Part shown: positions 21,170 to 27,071 of the stretch, one piece after another
Position numbering within the stretch: position 1 is the stretch's first letter
Layout of the letters: every line of letters begins with the position of its first letter
From: a virus
DNA length: 27,071 bases
Virus record (IMG/VR): IMGVR_UViG_3300045135_000870
Coordinates: 1-27,071 of that record
Reading direction: 5' to 3' (one strand)
Program-made: the position numbers and the translations under genes
Notes under the pieces: generated by a model
Database searches by the model: none
Told to the model about the DNA's origin: nothing
The model's input: the letters and a program-made list of their open reading frames with translations, nothing else

Positions 21170-21245
21170 GGACCCGTAGCTGAGGTGGTTTTAGCACGTG
21201 ACTTTTAATCATGGGACGAAGGTTCGAGTCCTTCCGGGTTCACCA
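21170..21245 (+). tRNA. tRNA-Lys (TTT)
   Basis: Acceptor GGACCCG/CGGGTTC, anticodon stem CGTGA/TCATG with loop CTTTTAA giving TTT, T-arm GAAGG-TTCGAGT-CCTTC, A73 and encoded CCA. Confidence 0.93.
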
Positions 21246-21251
21246 AATTAT

Positions 21252-21357
21252 GCGAGATGCGGTACATTATAGGGCATGTCCTAAGATGTACTGGACTATT
21301 AGGGAAAGGCGCTAAGTACCGGTAGTAGAAACCATAAAGGTTTCCATGCTCGCTCCA
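21252..21357 (+). ncRNA. Unidentified tRNA-like structured RNA E3 (106 nt)
   Basis: GCGAGATG (21252-21259) pairs with CAT-g-CTCGC (21345-21353) with one bulged G, followed by T and CCA, which looks like an acceptor end. CGGTAC/GTACCG (21260-21265 with 21316-21321) stacks inward. GAAACC-ATAAA-GGTTTC (21328-21344) sits exactly where a T-arm would be but lacks the TTCRA loop. No anticodon arm is evident. It ends the tRNA array just before the next promoter. It may be a degenerate tRNA-like RNA or the third member of the same class as E1 and E2. Confidence 0.65.
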
Positions 21358-21365
21358 AATTAAAT

Positions 21366-21396
21366 GGTTTACATTGCTTTTTGTATGTGGTACAGT
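21366..21396 (+). promoter_or_regulatory. Early-type promoter, weaker copy (GG-TTTACA-17-TACAGT)
   Basis: TTTACA (21368-21373), a 17-bp spacer and TACAGT (21391-21396). Only two G precede the -35 and the upstream A-tract is short, so it is probably weaker. It lies 27 bp before the gene at 21423. Confidence 0.65.
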
Positions 21397-21422
21397 ACTA
21401 ACATCAAAAACGGAGATATATA

Positions 21423-21626
21423 ATGTACAGCTTCAATGAATCCGCTCGTGTAACTGGTGATCTTGCTTTCCACATTCTGTACCATGATCTGGACAAGATT
21501 GCACGTGACGAAGCAGAGGATAAGATTGCTTGTGATATTCTTGGTGGATTCCTTCCACCGTTGGTACAATCGCATGTCGATATGGCATTTGAACTTGTAA
21601 GTGATTTACGTAAGGAGCATAGTTAA
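21423..21626 (+). CDS. Hypothetical protein (67 aa), early-type unit
   Basis: A 67-residue helical acidic protein (MYSFNESARVTGDLAFHILY) with no recognised family. ACGGAGATATATA precedes the ATG. It overlaps the TauD-like gene by one base (TAATG), so both are likely expressed from the promoter just upstream. Confidence 0.7.
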   Translation: MYSFNESARVTGDLAFHILYHDLDKIARDEAEDKIACDILGGFLPPLVQSHVDMAFELVSDLRKEHS

Positions 21627-22447
21627 TGGACGCAGTTCGTTATGATATCGACTTTTCAAAAATGTCGATTGACGAGATTAAAGAGTTTGGTCGCAACATC
21701 TCTCGCGACAATGTAATCTTAGTACGTAATCAAAATCTTGACGAACCGGGTATTCTTCGCGTGTGCGAGAATATCGGGAAAGTCATGAAGCCAAAACGCT
21801 TCTTTATGCACCCCGATTACCCTGGTCTGTTCCGTGTTACGAATGAACGCAAAGAGGGTGAAAAGATCGGTATCTTTGCTGATAAAGAACTTGATTGGCA
21901 TAGTAATGGTAATGGTCGTCCAAGTGGTAAAGAATCTTGTGTAGCTCTTTACTGTGTTAAACCCGGTATCGATAGTGTTACTAGTTTCTGTGATACCCGT
22001 CAGGCTTATAATGATCTGCCCGATGATATTAAAGAGATCGTCAATGATGTAGATTGCACATTTCAATTTAAGAATAATACATTCTATAAACTTGAGCCTG
22101 ATGACAAAGAACTGATCATGTTCGAGAACAAGCGGATCTATCCTGAGGGTATTACTAAGCCTCTTGTTTACGAACATCCATATGATGGTCAAAAGGGTTT
22201 GTACTTTACCTTCCATTATATTCAGAATATGTGGCGTCGTAGTGGGGCTGATCTGGATCAGGAATGGCTAAAGCAATATCTGCTTGATCACGTATTCCAG
22301 GACAAGTACATCTTCCATCACGATGATTGGCAACCTGGCGACTTTATCTTTATGGATCAGTTCCATAGCATCCATAAGCGTAACGAAGTAAAAGGCGAAA
22401 GATTTTTGTATCGTATTAGCTTTGACTATGAAAACGCTTATACATAA
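21626..22447 (+). CDS. TauD/TfdA-like 2OG oxygenase with HxN in place of HxD
   Basis: A 273-residue protein of the TauD/TfdA fold. The proximal motif reads LDWHSNG (H92, N94), where the family has His-x-Asp/Glu. The distal part WQPGDFIFMDQFHSIHKR has His250, and LYRISF has Arg263 for 2OG. Loss of the acidic ligand recalls the iron-dependent halogenases (HxG/A), although those have Gly or Ala. Such proteins may still bind Fe and 2OG, or may use another reaction or none. The substrate is unknown. It is expressed with the small gene before it and followed by three tRNAs. Confidence 0.8.
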   Translation: MDAVRYDIDFSKMSIDEIKEFGRNISRDNVILVRNQNLDEPGILRVCENIGKVMKPKRFFMHPDYPGLFRVTNERKEGEKIGIFADKELDWHSNGNGRPSGKESCVALYCVKPGIDSVTSFCDTRQAYNDLPDDIKEIVNDVDCTFQFKNNTFYKLEPDDKELIMFENKRIYPEGITKPLVYEHPYDGQKGLYFTFHYIQNMWRRSGADLDQEWLKQYLLDHVFQDKYIFHHDDWQPGDFIFMDQFHSIHKRNEVKGERFLYRISFDYENAYT

Positions 22448-22455
22448 TAAGAATT

Positions 22456-22532
22456 CTCGGTATAGCACAGCCTGGTAGTGCGCTTGTTTTGGGTACAAGA
22501 GGTCGTTGGTTCGAATCCAGCTACCGAGACCA
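22456..22532 (+). tRNA. tRNA-Pro (TGG)
   Basis: Acceptor CTCGGTA/TACCGAG, anticodon stem CTTGT/ACAAG with loop TTTGGGT giving TGG, T-arm GTTGG-TTCGAAT-CCAGC, A73 and encoded CCA. Confidence 0.94.
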
Positions 22533-22536
22533 ATAT

Positions 22537-22609
22537 GCGGATGTTCTCCTGGGAGAGGACTCAGCCTTCCAAGCTGATGGAGTCGGTTCGAATCCGATCG
22601 TCCGCTCCA
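22537..22609 (+). tRNA. tRNA-Gly (TCC)
   Basis: Acceptor GCGGATG/CGTCCGC, anticodon stem CAGC/GCTG with loop CTTCCAA giving TCC, T-arm TCGG-TTCGAAT-CCGA, U73 typical for Gly, and encoded CCA. Confidence 0.93.
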
Positions 22610-22611
22610 AT

Positions 22612-22687
22612 GCCGGTCTAGCTCAGCTGGTAGAGCAACTGATTTGTAATCAGTGGGTCGGGGGTTCGAGTCCCTCGACCGGCACCA
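22612..22687 (+). tRNA. tRNA-Thr (TGT)
   Basis: Acceptor GCCGGTC/GACCGGC, D-arm GCTCAGCTGGTAGAGC, anticodon stem ACTGA/TCAGT with loop TTTGTAA giving TGT, T-arm CGGGGG-TTCGAGT-CCCTCG, A73 and encoded CCA. Confidence 0.95.
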
Positions 22688-22702
22688 TTATAGGACGTTG
22701 CC

Positions 22703-23338
22703 ATGTTTGAGATAATCTTATATAGTTTTATTTGGTGGCAGCTTTTGGCTGCCTTTATTGTTTCTGCGGGTTACCATCGTTACTTTGCCCATAGAGCATT
22801 TAAAGCAGGTGTATGGTACGAATACGTGGTATTGATCTTAGGACCACTGAGTGGTGCTGGTCATGTGTTAGGATGGGTAGGTGTACACCGTCTTCATCAC
22901 AATCATTCTGACACTCCAGAAGATCCGCATTCACCAAAGTACCAGCCTGTGTGGCGTGTGCTTACTTCTACATTTAAGGTTCCCCCGATCAAACACCGTC
23001 ATGTAATTGACTTACTTAAGAATCCTCGTGTCATGTGGTTCTATAAATGGCACCATGAAATTCGCTGTGCTACGTTTCTTTTGGGTTTACTTTTGCCTAT
23101 AGATTGGTTTATAATACTATTAGTGTTACCGATGTTCTGGGGTTACCTCGGCTTCGGTCTTTTGAATACGATCTGTCACTCAGGGGAAGGTGTACGTAAT
23201 TCTGCATTTGCTAATCTATTCACTGGCGGCGAAGGTTGGCATGCAAATCATCACGATAAGCCGAGAGACTGGCAGATTGGTAAGAAATGGTATGAATGGG
23301 ATCCGGCAGCATGGCTTATTCGATTAATCAAAAAGTAA
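22703..23338 (+). CDS. Fatty acid (acyl-lipid/acyl-CoA) desaturase, delta-9-like
   Basis: A 211-residue integral-membrane di-iron desaturase. All three histidine boxes are present: HRYFAH (residues 25-30), HRLHH (62-66) and HANHH (180-184, in GEGWHANHH). Hydrophobic segments near residues 5-22, 41-60 and 124-150 fit the desaturase topology. It is shorter than bacterial delta-9 desaturases but has the complete metal site. It would introduce a double bond into host membrane acyl chains, altering membrane fluidity during infection. It overlaps the next gene by 28 nt. Such genes are rare in phages and count as auxiliary metabolic genes. Confidence 0.92.
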   Translation: MFEIILYSFIWWQLLAAFIVSAGYHRYFAHRAFKAGVWYEYVVLILGPLSGAGHVLGWVGVHRLHHNHSDTPEDPHSPKYQPVWRVLTSTFKVPPIKHRHVIDLLKNPRVMWFYKWHHEIRCATFLLGLLLPIDWFIILLVLPMFWGYLGFGLLNTICHSGEGVRNSAFANLFTGGEGWHANHHDKPRDWQIGKKWYEWDPAAWLIRLIKK

Positions 23339-23913
23339 TAACTCTTGAAGAGTATGGTCTAGATAATTTCTGGACTGAACTGAAGCGTATTCGACAAGAA
23401 AATAAATTGTATGATAAACGTAATATCGAATGGTTTGATATTCTACCCGATACGTTTATGAACTATCCTGAATGGTTTTTTCTTTTTGACGGAGATAAAC
23501 CAGCAGCATTTGCCACAATCCAAAAATACTATGATGGATGTTATAGGGTATTAACCCGAACTTACATCTATCGCGACTATCGCCGATTCGTAAGTCCGAA
23601 ATCCGATAAGTCGCTTACATCTCCGATGATAAGATTGCTTCCATATCAGCTAGATTATATAAAAGGATATGATACTGCTTTTGTATCAATGCAACATCTT
23701 TCCCGCCGGCCCGCTATGCAAAGATTTGCTGATAAGATGGAATATAGTACTAACTTAGATTGGGATATGGCCCCAAACATGATGCTAACATGTGCCGAGG
23801 ACTATGGTAAGGATTGTTGGCAGAGTATCATATATAATGGTAACAAGCCAAAATTACCTGAAATTACTACAGAAGAGTGGAAACAGAGATATGGCAGAGC
23901 AGTGTCTGATTGA
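23311..23913 (+). CDS. GNAT acyltransferase-like protein
   Basis: A 200-residue protein, start ATG 23311 (MAYSINQKVITLEEYG) rather than 23296. EWFFLFDGDKPAAFATIQKYY and CYRVLTRTYIYRDYRR resemble the central beta-sheet and acetyl-CoA-binding arm of GNAT acyltransferases. The usual R/Q-x-x-G-x-G/A motif is not clear, so the assignment is tentative. It overlaps the desaturase and the following oxygenase, and may act on the same substrate as one of them. That is inference. Confidence 0.55.
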   Translation: MAYSINQKVITLEEYGLDNFWTELKRIRQENKLYDKRNIEWFDILPDTFMNYPEWFFLFDGDKPAAFATIQKYYDGCYRVLTRTYIYRDYRRFVSPKSDKSLTSPMIRLLPYQLDYIKGYDTAFVSMQHLSRRPAMQRFADKMEYSTNLDWDMAPNMMLTCAEDYGKDCWQSIIYNGNKPKLPEITTEEWKQRYGRAVSD

Positions 23914-24541
23914 GCAAACTAAACGAACCAGAGTGGGTGGTACTGGTCCAAGACGGAATAAGCTAAAGGTATTCCAGAAGATTTGCGACGTACCGCATCA
24001 GCTCGTCGACGAGCTTAACTATATCTTGGATACGAATAGCAGCAATGATATCGGTGGTGACAATTACGGTATTAGTCAAAACTGCAATTATAATGAGGTG
24101 TTTAACGTAGGCAACACCTGGCGCCAACTTCTCCTGCAGAAACGTATGGATTCAGAGTCAGATGATGTTGATGAATATTTGTATACGGATTGGGACACCA
24201 ATTACAAATTGCGCTACACCAAGCCAGTGCTGGATGATCACTTCCATAATGTCTATCGCTTCCGCATGAGCGAGATGAAGGGTGGCCACGAACTAAACTG
24301 GCATATCGATGCTGACACGAGCGTGATTTGTAGAGCACAGATCTGTTTAAATGAAAACGATTCAATATTCCAATTTCGTACCAAAGAAGGTGAGTATGAG
24401 TTTAAGATGAAACCTGGTGAGATGTGGTTCATTAATACTGGATGGAATCATAGAGTGGTTAATGGTGATTCTCTTAGAAGAACCGCGATCTTTGGATTTC
24501 ATTTTGACGACCTGAAGAACAATGATTTAATTCTACTTTAA
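23891..24541 (+). CDS. 2OG-Fe(II) oxygenase, aspartyl/asparaginyl beta-hydroxylase-like
   Basis: A 216-residue protein with a complete Fe/2OG site: HELNWHIDAD (H138, D140), NHRVVNGDS (His187) and LRRTAIFGF (Arg196 or Arg197). The order HxD, PGEMWFINTGWNHRVVN and RR matches the Asp/Asn beta-hydroxylase group of cupin-like oxygenases. ATG 23891 is chosen; the longer frame from 23792 is a shadow of the preceding gene. It overlaps that gene by 23 nt. It is the fourth oxygenase-like gene in the window. The substrate, possibly a virion or host protein, is unknown. Confidence 0.8.
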   Translation: MAEQCLIEQTKRTRVGGTGPRRNKLKVFQKICDVPHQLVDELNYILDTNSSNDIGGDNYGISQNCNYNEVFNVGNTWRQLLLQKRMDSESDDVDEYLYTDWDTNYKLRYTKPVLDDHFHNVYRFRMSEMKGGHELNWHIDADTSVICRAQICLNENDSIFQFRTKEGEYEFKMKPGEMWFINTGWNHRVVNGDSLRRTAIFGFHFDDLKNNDLILL

Positions 24542-24563
24542 TAAATACCTAAAAGGATCTACC

Positions 24564-24827
24564 ATGGACGATATTTTCGATTTCGGTTTTACAGCAGTCG
24601 ATGAAGACGAATTATCGTCTGTACAGCAGACTGTTGCTCTTGCTAATGATGCTGAGCAACTTGCACTTACTACCCAAGAGAGATTGGATAATCTCTACAA
24701 CGCAATCACGCCACTTTTAAATAACTTGAAAAAGAACCCAGAGAAGGAATATATTCTGTGGCCAAACAGACTCGCAAAGGTGGAGGAGTTTGAGACACAC
24801 CTCCAGAAAATTTATTCAGGAGGATAA
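24564..24827 (+). CDS. Conserved small T4-like phage protein (87 aa)
   Basis: An 87-residue acidic helical protein. MDDIFDFGFTAVDEDEL at the start and NPEKEYILWPNRLAKVEEF near the end match a small conserved protein of marine T4-like phages, recognised from memory. It has no known function. AAAAGGATC precedes the ATG, and AATAAATA at 24540-24547 is one mismatch from the late promoter core. It is followed 3 nt later by another small gene. Confidence 0.7.
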   Translation: MDDIFDFGFTAVDEDELSSVQQTVALANDAEQLALTTQERLDNLYNAITPLLNNLKKNPEKEYILWPNRLAKVEEFETHLQKIYSGG

Positions 24828-24830
24828 GAT

Positions 24831-25046
24831 ATGTTTTCAGCAATGATATTAGCTTGCGTTTTAAACGCAGACGGAACGGCAGATATAGAAAATTGTCGTG
24901 GATTTACTTCGCCATTTGTATGGCCAGACCTACAGATGTGCACCTTGGCACTTCAAGCTGGCATCCCAGCGGTTGAAGAACAGGGCTGGGCAGTTCAAGA
25001 CTATGAGTGCTACGATTGGAAAGGCAAGAGGGGCACTAAACTTTAA
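24831..25046 (+). CDS. Small Cys-containing protein, possibly exported (71 aa)
   Basis: A 71-residue protein with a short hydrophobic start (MFSAMILACVLNADG) and four Cys, followed by Trp-rich and acidic stretches (FVWPDLQMC, QDYECYDWKG). The start may be a weak signal or anchor, but it lacks positive residues. AGGAGGATAAG before the ATG is strong. No family is recognised. Confidence 0.6.
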   Translation: MFSAMILACVLNADGTADIENCRGFTSPFVWPDLQMCTLALQAGIPAVEEQGWAVQDYECYDWKGKRGTKL

Positions 25047-25060
25047 TATTGGAATAATTT

Positions 25061-25534
25061 ATGTTTACGCAGCGGCAAATTGAAGATATAGTAGACTTAT
25101 TGGTAACACTGAACAGCAACACGAAGATCTATCTTGGCTGTGACTCTGTTCGTTATTTTAAGAAGGATGATGCATACGCTCGATTTGCTACTGTGTTGAT
25201 CGTGCATAAGAATGGTAAGGAAGGTTGTAGGATCTTCTCGAACGTGTCGTACGAACGCGACTATGACCTACGTCAGGATCGACCGAAGATGCGGATGATT
25301 AACGAAGCACGTAAGGTCTGTGAGCTCTATACGCAGGTAGCACCATTCATTGACGAGTTCGATATCGAGATCCACCTCGATGTAAATACTGATCCAAAGT
25401 TTGGTTCAAACTGTGCTGCACAAGAAGCTGCTGGGTATATACTAGGTATGACCGGCATCGAACCAAAGCTGAAGCCACATGGCTTTGCAGCAAGTTACGG
25501 TGCTGATGGTGTAGCACACGGGAGAGCAGCATGA
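25061..25534 (+). CDS. YkuK/DUF458 RNase H-fold protein
   Basis: A 157-residue protein with KIYLGCDSVRY (Asp28), INEARKVCELY (Glu82) and IEIHLDVNTDPKFGSN (Asp107), the acidic set expected of the DUF458/YkuK family, which has an RNase H-like fold. VAHGRAA closes the protein. The family's activity is not known; a nuclease or RNA-binding role is likely from the fold. It overlaps the next gene by 4 nt. Confidence 0.8.
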   Translation: MFTQRQIEDIVDLLVTLNSNTKIYLGCDSVRYFKKDDAYARFATVLIVHKNGKEGCRIFSNVSYERDYDLRQDRPKMRMINEARKVCELYTQVAPFIDEFDIEIHLDVNTDPKFGSNCAAQEAAGYILGMTGIEPKLKPHGFAASYGADGVAHGRAA

Positions 25535-25743
25535 CTGAAGAGAAAGTCAGTTGGTTTAAAAGGGTCTTCGAGGATTACTTTGTAGTAACAATCTATTACA
25601 AAAATAATAAGACACGTACATTTCACATGAAGGAAATCAAGAAGATCAACAACAAACTATTGAAGGGGAAGAATATACATGGAGAAGCAATCGACTATTG
25701 TACATCAGAACCTTTTGATTATTACGTGAAGAAGATTTACTAA
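25531..25743 (+). CDS. Small basic hypothetical protein (70 aa)
   Basis: A 70-residue Lys-rich protein with beta-like strands (FVVTIYYKNNKTRTFHMKEI) and a C-terminal FDYYVKKIY. It is coupled by ATGA to the DUF458 gene and by TAATG to the next. No family is recognised. Confidence 0.65.
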   Translation: MTEEKVSWFKRVFEDYFVVTIYYKNNKTRTFHMKEIKKINNKLLKGKNIHGEAIDYCTSEPFDYYVKKIY

Positions 25744-25952
25744 TGAGTATGTGTGGAGAGTTAGAGAATCTCGAACGTGAGATTCAAATGAAGAAGGAAG
25801 AGTTGGCAGCCTTGCAGAGGCGATATGATGATTTGGCTTTGCTTATAAAAGAAGATAAAGAACCAACCCTATTTGATATGCACCTTGACCCAGACAAAAG
25901 GAAGTGGGAATATGACGGATTCGGCAACAGAGTACCAAGAGAGATACCATGA
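25743..25952 (+). CDS. Coiled-coil hypothetical protein (69 aa)
   Basis: A 69-residue protein whose residues 5-37 (ELENLEREIQMKKEELAALQRR onward) form a clear heptad helix. A short tail, LDPDKRKWEYDGFGNRVP, follows. It starts one base into the previous stop codon. The 3' end overlaps a micro-gene in another frame. Confidence 0.65.
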   Translation: MSMCGELENLEREIQMKKEELAALQRRYDDLALLIKEDKEPTLFDMHLDPDKRKWEYDGFGNRVPREIP

Positions 25953-26001
25953 ATGGATCCAGCGCATGCTCCGGGAAGAGCGTGAAAAAAATTCAAAATA
26001 A
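25912..26001 (+). CDS. Micro-gene, 29 aa helical peptide
   Basis: ATG 25912 opens a 29-residue highly charged frame (MTDSATEYQERYHEWIQRML and a basic tail) with AGGAAG about 8 nt upstream. It overlaps the coiled-coil gene by 41 nt and ends just before the A-tract of the next promoter. It is short, so it may not be real. Confidence 0.4.
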   Translation: MTDSATEYQERYHEWIQRMLREEREKNSK

Positions 26002-26019
26002 ATGAAAAAAAGTGATATA

Positions 26020-26053
26020 GGGGGTTTACATTCCTGTCTGTGTACCTTATATT
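26020..26053 (+). promoter_or_regulatory. Early-type promoter (GGGGG-TTTACA-17-TATATT)
   Basis: GGGGG, TTTACA (26025-26030), a 17-bp spacer and TATATT (26048-26053), with A-tracts at 25985-25990 and 26005-26011. The downstream string TAACAAAGGAGAT matches other members. It drives the small genes from 26079. Confidence 0.85.
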
Positions 26054-26078
26054 AGTAAGGTAACAAAGGAGATACATC

Positions 26079-26258
26079 ATGACTGGTTTCGACGTACAAT
26101 CCGCTCTCGAAGTTGCTAACAAGGTCCGCGGCATCGCCCGTCGCGCAGATACGTTCGGTTACGACCGCGCACGTCTGATCGAAGAGATCCTCTACTATGC
26201 CGAAAACATGGAAAAGGTCGCAGAGCGTATCGAAAAAGAGATGGAGAATGCACAATGA
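26079..26258 (+). CDS. Small helical protein (59 aa), early-type unit
   Basis: A 59-residue amphipathic helical protein (MTGFDVQSALEVANKVRGIA, then LIEEILYYAENMEKVAERI). AAAGGAGAT is a strong ribosome-binding site after an early-type promoter. It shares ATGA with the 27-residue membrane gene. No family is recognised. Confidence 0.7.
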   Translation: MTGFDVQSALEVANKVRGIARRADTFGYDRARLIEEILYYAENMEKVAERIEKEMENAQ

Positions 26259-26338
26259 GCTTCTTCATCTTTATCGGCATTTTCTTCATCCCCGTTGTAT
26301 TCCTTACGATCATCTTTGAGACCTTGGAGCTTATATAA
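26255..26338 (+). CDS. Micro-gene, 27 aa single-span membrane peptide
   Basis: A 27-residue frame, almost wholly hydrophobic through residue 20 (MSFFIFIGIFFIPVVFLTII), ending FETLELI. It is joined by ATGA to the upstream gene and by TAATG to the downstream gene. This tight fit on both sides supports it as a real gene. It would form one transmembrane helix. Its role is unknown. Confidence 0.6.
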   Translation: MSFFIFIGIFFIPVVFLTIIFETLELI

Positions 26339-26559
26339 TGGCTATCGTACCTAATGACTCGCCCAATCTTCCTAAGCATGGTTCACCTCAAGATCGTGGT
26401 AGCGCTGATCGCTACTACGGTCGCCGCTTTGATCCACACTGGTGGCCAGAAGGCACTGGTCATGGTAAACGGGTAGAGATGGAAGATATGACTCCTGAAC
26501 AAATCAAGGAGTATACATATGGATATGATAATGAAGAAGATCGAAAGGACTGGGGCTAA
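26338..26559 (+). CDS. Conserved small phage protein (73 aa)
   Basis: A 73-residue polar protein with HGSPQDRGSADRYYGRR and HWWPEGTGHGKR, a His/Gly/Arg-rich pattern I recall from small proteins of several large phages, without a known function. The acidic C-terminal third (EQIKEYTYGYDNEEDRKDW) may be helical. It is coupled on both sides, its stop being directly followed by the GTG of the radical SAM-like gene. Confidence 0.65.
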   Translation: MAIVPNDSPNLPKHGSPQDRGSADRYYGRRFDPHWWPEGTGHGKRVEMEDMTPEQIKEYTYGYDNEEDRKDWG

Positions 26560-27071
26560 GTGAACCACACTTTAATCTTCAATGTTACAGGTGCGACTTC
26601 TGTTTGGCAGCGAAATCATGGTGCCTACAGAATTGCACATTGGCTAAGATTAAACAATTGGGATGTTGAAGTTATAGACTATGCCCTGATGTGGGATTTC
26701 GACGACCTCGTAAATCTGGCGAAGACCCGTATCAATAAGAATACCAAATTCATCGGATTTTCATTCCTGTTTGATAGATGGTCCGACTCAGAGACATTTA
26801 CTAAATTTGCCATATGGTTAAGTACATATTATCCCGATATTGTTTTAATATCGGGATCAAACATGTATCCTGGGAAGGATAGCCCGGTAGACTATCATGT
26901 AAGAGGTTATGGCGAAGTCGCATTAGTAAAATTGCTCACATACCTATTTTCGAATGGCACCAAGCCTCGTATTATGGAGTATGGTGCGGTAAAGGTCGTA
27001 AATGCTGATATGTATCCGGCATATCCAATGGAGGATTATTCGGTAGAATATCAAGATCGAGACTTCTTACA
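26560..27071 (+). CDS. Probable second B12-binding radical SAM protein, 3'-truncated
   Basis: A GTG-started frame of at least 170 residues runs off the window end. The visible part matches the N-terminal half of the radical SAM protein at 5148: a Rossmann-like start (HTLIFNVTGATSVWQ), VIDYALMWD, FIGFSFLFD, VLISGSN, VRGYGEVALVKLL (counterpart of IMGEGDRALPALL) and MYPAYPMEDYSVEYQDRD (counterpart of LPYPDYTDFDLSNYEGN). The CxxxCxxC cluster would lie just beyond base 27071. The assignment therefore rests on the N-terminal domain only. Confidence 0.65.
   Translation, partial: MNHTLIFNVTGATSVWQRNHGAYRIAHWLRLNNWDVEVIDYALMWDFDDLVNLAKTRINKNTKFIGFSFLFDRWSDSETFTKFAIWLSTYYPDIVLISGSNMYPGKDSPVDYHVRGYGEVALVKLLTYLFSNGTKPRIMEYGAVKVVNADMYPAYPMEDYSVEYQDRDFL

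Noticed and set aside
21719-22216. 165-codon minus-strand frame, the longest antisense frame
   Set aside because: Antisense to the TauD-like gene, which has a good motif set; every credible gene here is on the + strand.
22489-22710. 73-codon + strand reading frame over tRNA-Pro, -Gly and -Thr
   Set aside because: It translates tRNA sequence, including repeated T-loop strings; no independent coding signal.
24540-24547. AATAAATA as a late promoter core before 24564
   Set aside because: One mismatch in the core and an AT-rich context make chance likely; noted only.
26116-26379. 87-codon minus-strand frame
   Set aside because: It lies antisense to three coupled + strand genes, has no ribosome-binding site of note, and looks like shadow sequence.
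1-27071. CRISPR arrays, insertion sequences, integrase or attachment sites
   Set aside because: No regularly spaced repeats, transposase motifs or recombinase genes were seen; the window fits a lytic phage interior.

Overview
This window is best read as part of a large lytic tailed-phage genome, distantly related to T4 (marine/cyanophage-like T4 superfamily) and infecting a Gram-negative host. The reasons are a T4-type RNase H, a class I ribonucleotide reductase large subunit, a PhoH-like ATPase, a GIY-YIG endonuclease of the type common in T4-like phages, eleven tRNA genes, one exact T4-type late promoter core (TATAAATA), and a repeated early-promoter motif (GGGG-TTTACA-17 bp-TATATT) close to the T4 early consensus. 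Every credible gene is on the + strand, and most neighbours abut or overlap by 1-23 nt. The host and the exact phage genus cannot be read from the sequence.

Layout. 1-5129: 3' end of nrdA, a tiny zinc-ribbon gene, two tandem paralogous 2OG-Fe(II) oxygenases, an HTH regulator, a GIY-YIG nuclease, RNase H and small conserved genes, closed by two rho-independent terminators around one 59-codon gene. 5148-7847: a B12-binding-type radical SAM enzyme, a conserved phage protein and a sulfotransferase-like protein. 7886-11612: small unknown genes, an HExxH metallopeptidase, a heavily overlapping ORF pair, PhoH and a HAD-type phosphatase. 11612-18489: a compact ten-gene glycan island (four GT-A-type transferases, two GT25-like transferases, a UDP-glucuronate-epimerase-like SDR, an FkbM methyltransferase, a sulfotransferase and one unknown). 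18545-21422: small genes, an exported glycine-zipper protein, a DUF805 membrane protein and tRNA genes. 20580-21357 is an array in which five tRNAs alternate with three unidentified structured RNAs. 21423-24541: a TauD-like protein lacking the usual acidic iron ligand, three more tRNAs, an acyl-lipid desaturase, an acyltransferase-like protein and another 2OG oxygenase. 24564-27071: small genes, a YkuK/DUF458 RNase H-fold protein, micro-genes, and the start of a second probable radical SAM protein cut by the window end.

How it fits together. NrdA, RNase H, PhoH and the HAD protein serve nucleotide and nucleic-acid metabolism. The tRNAs supplement host translation. The glycan island plus sulfotransferases, oxygenases, radical SAM enzymes and desaturase form an unusually large set of genes for modifying glycans, proteins or lipids of the virion or host envelope. 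That shared role is inferred from gene content, not shown. At least seven copies of one promoter motif start the blocks of small genes and the tRNA array.

The most unusual features are the three tRNA-array RNAs (20580-20704, 20953-21087, 21252-21357), the sulfation/glycosylation island, the HxN TauD homologue and the long out-of-frame overlap at 9158-9646.
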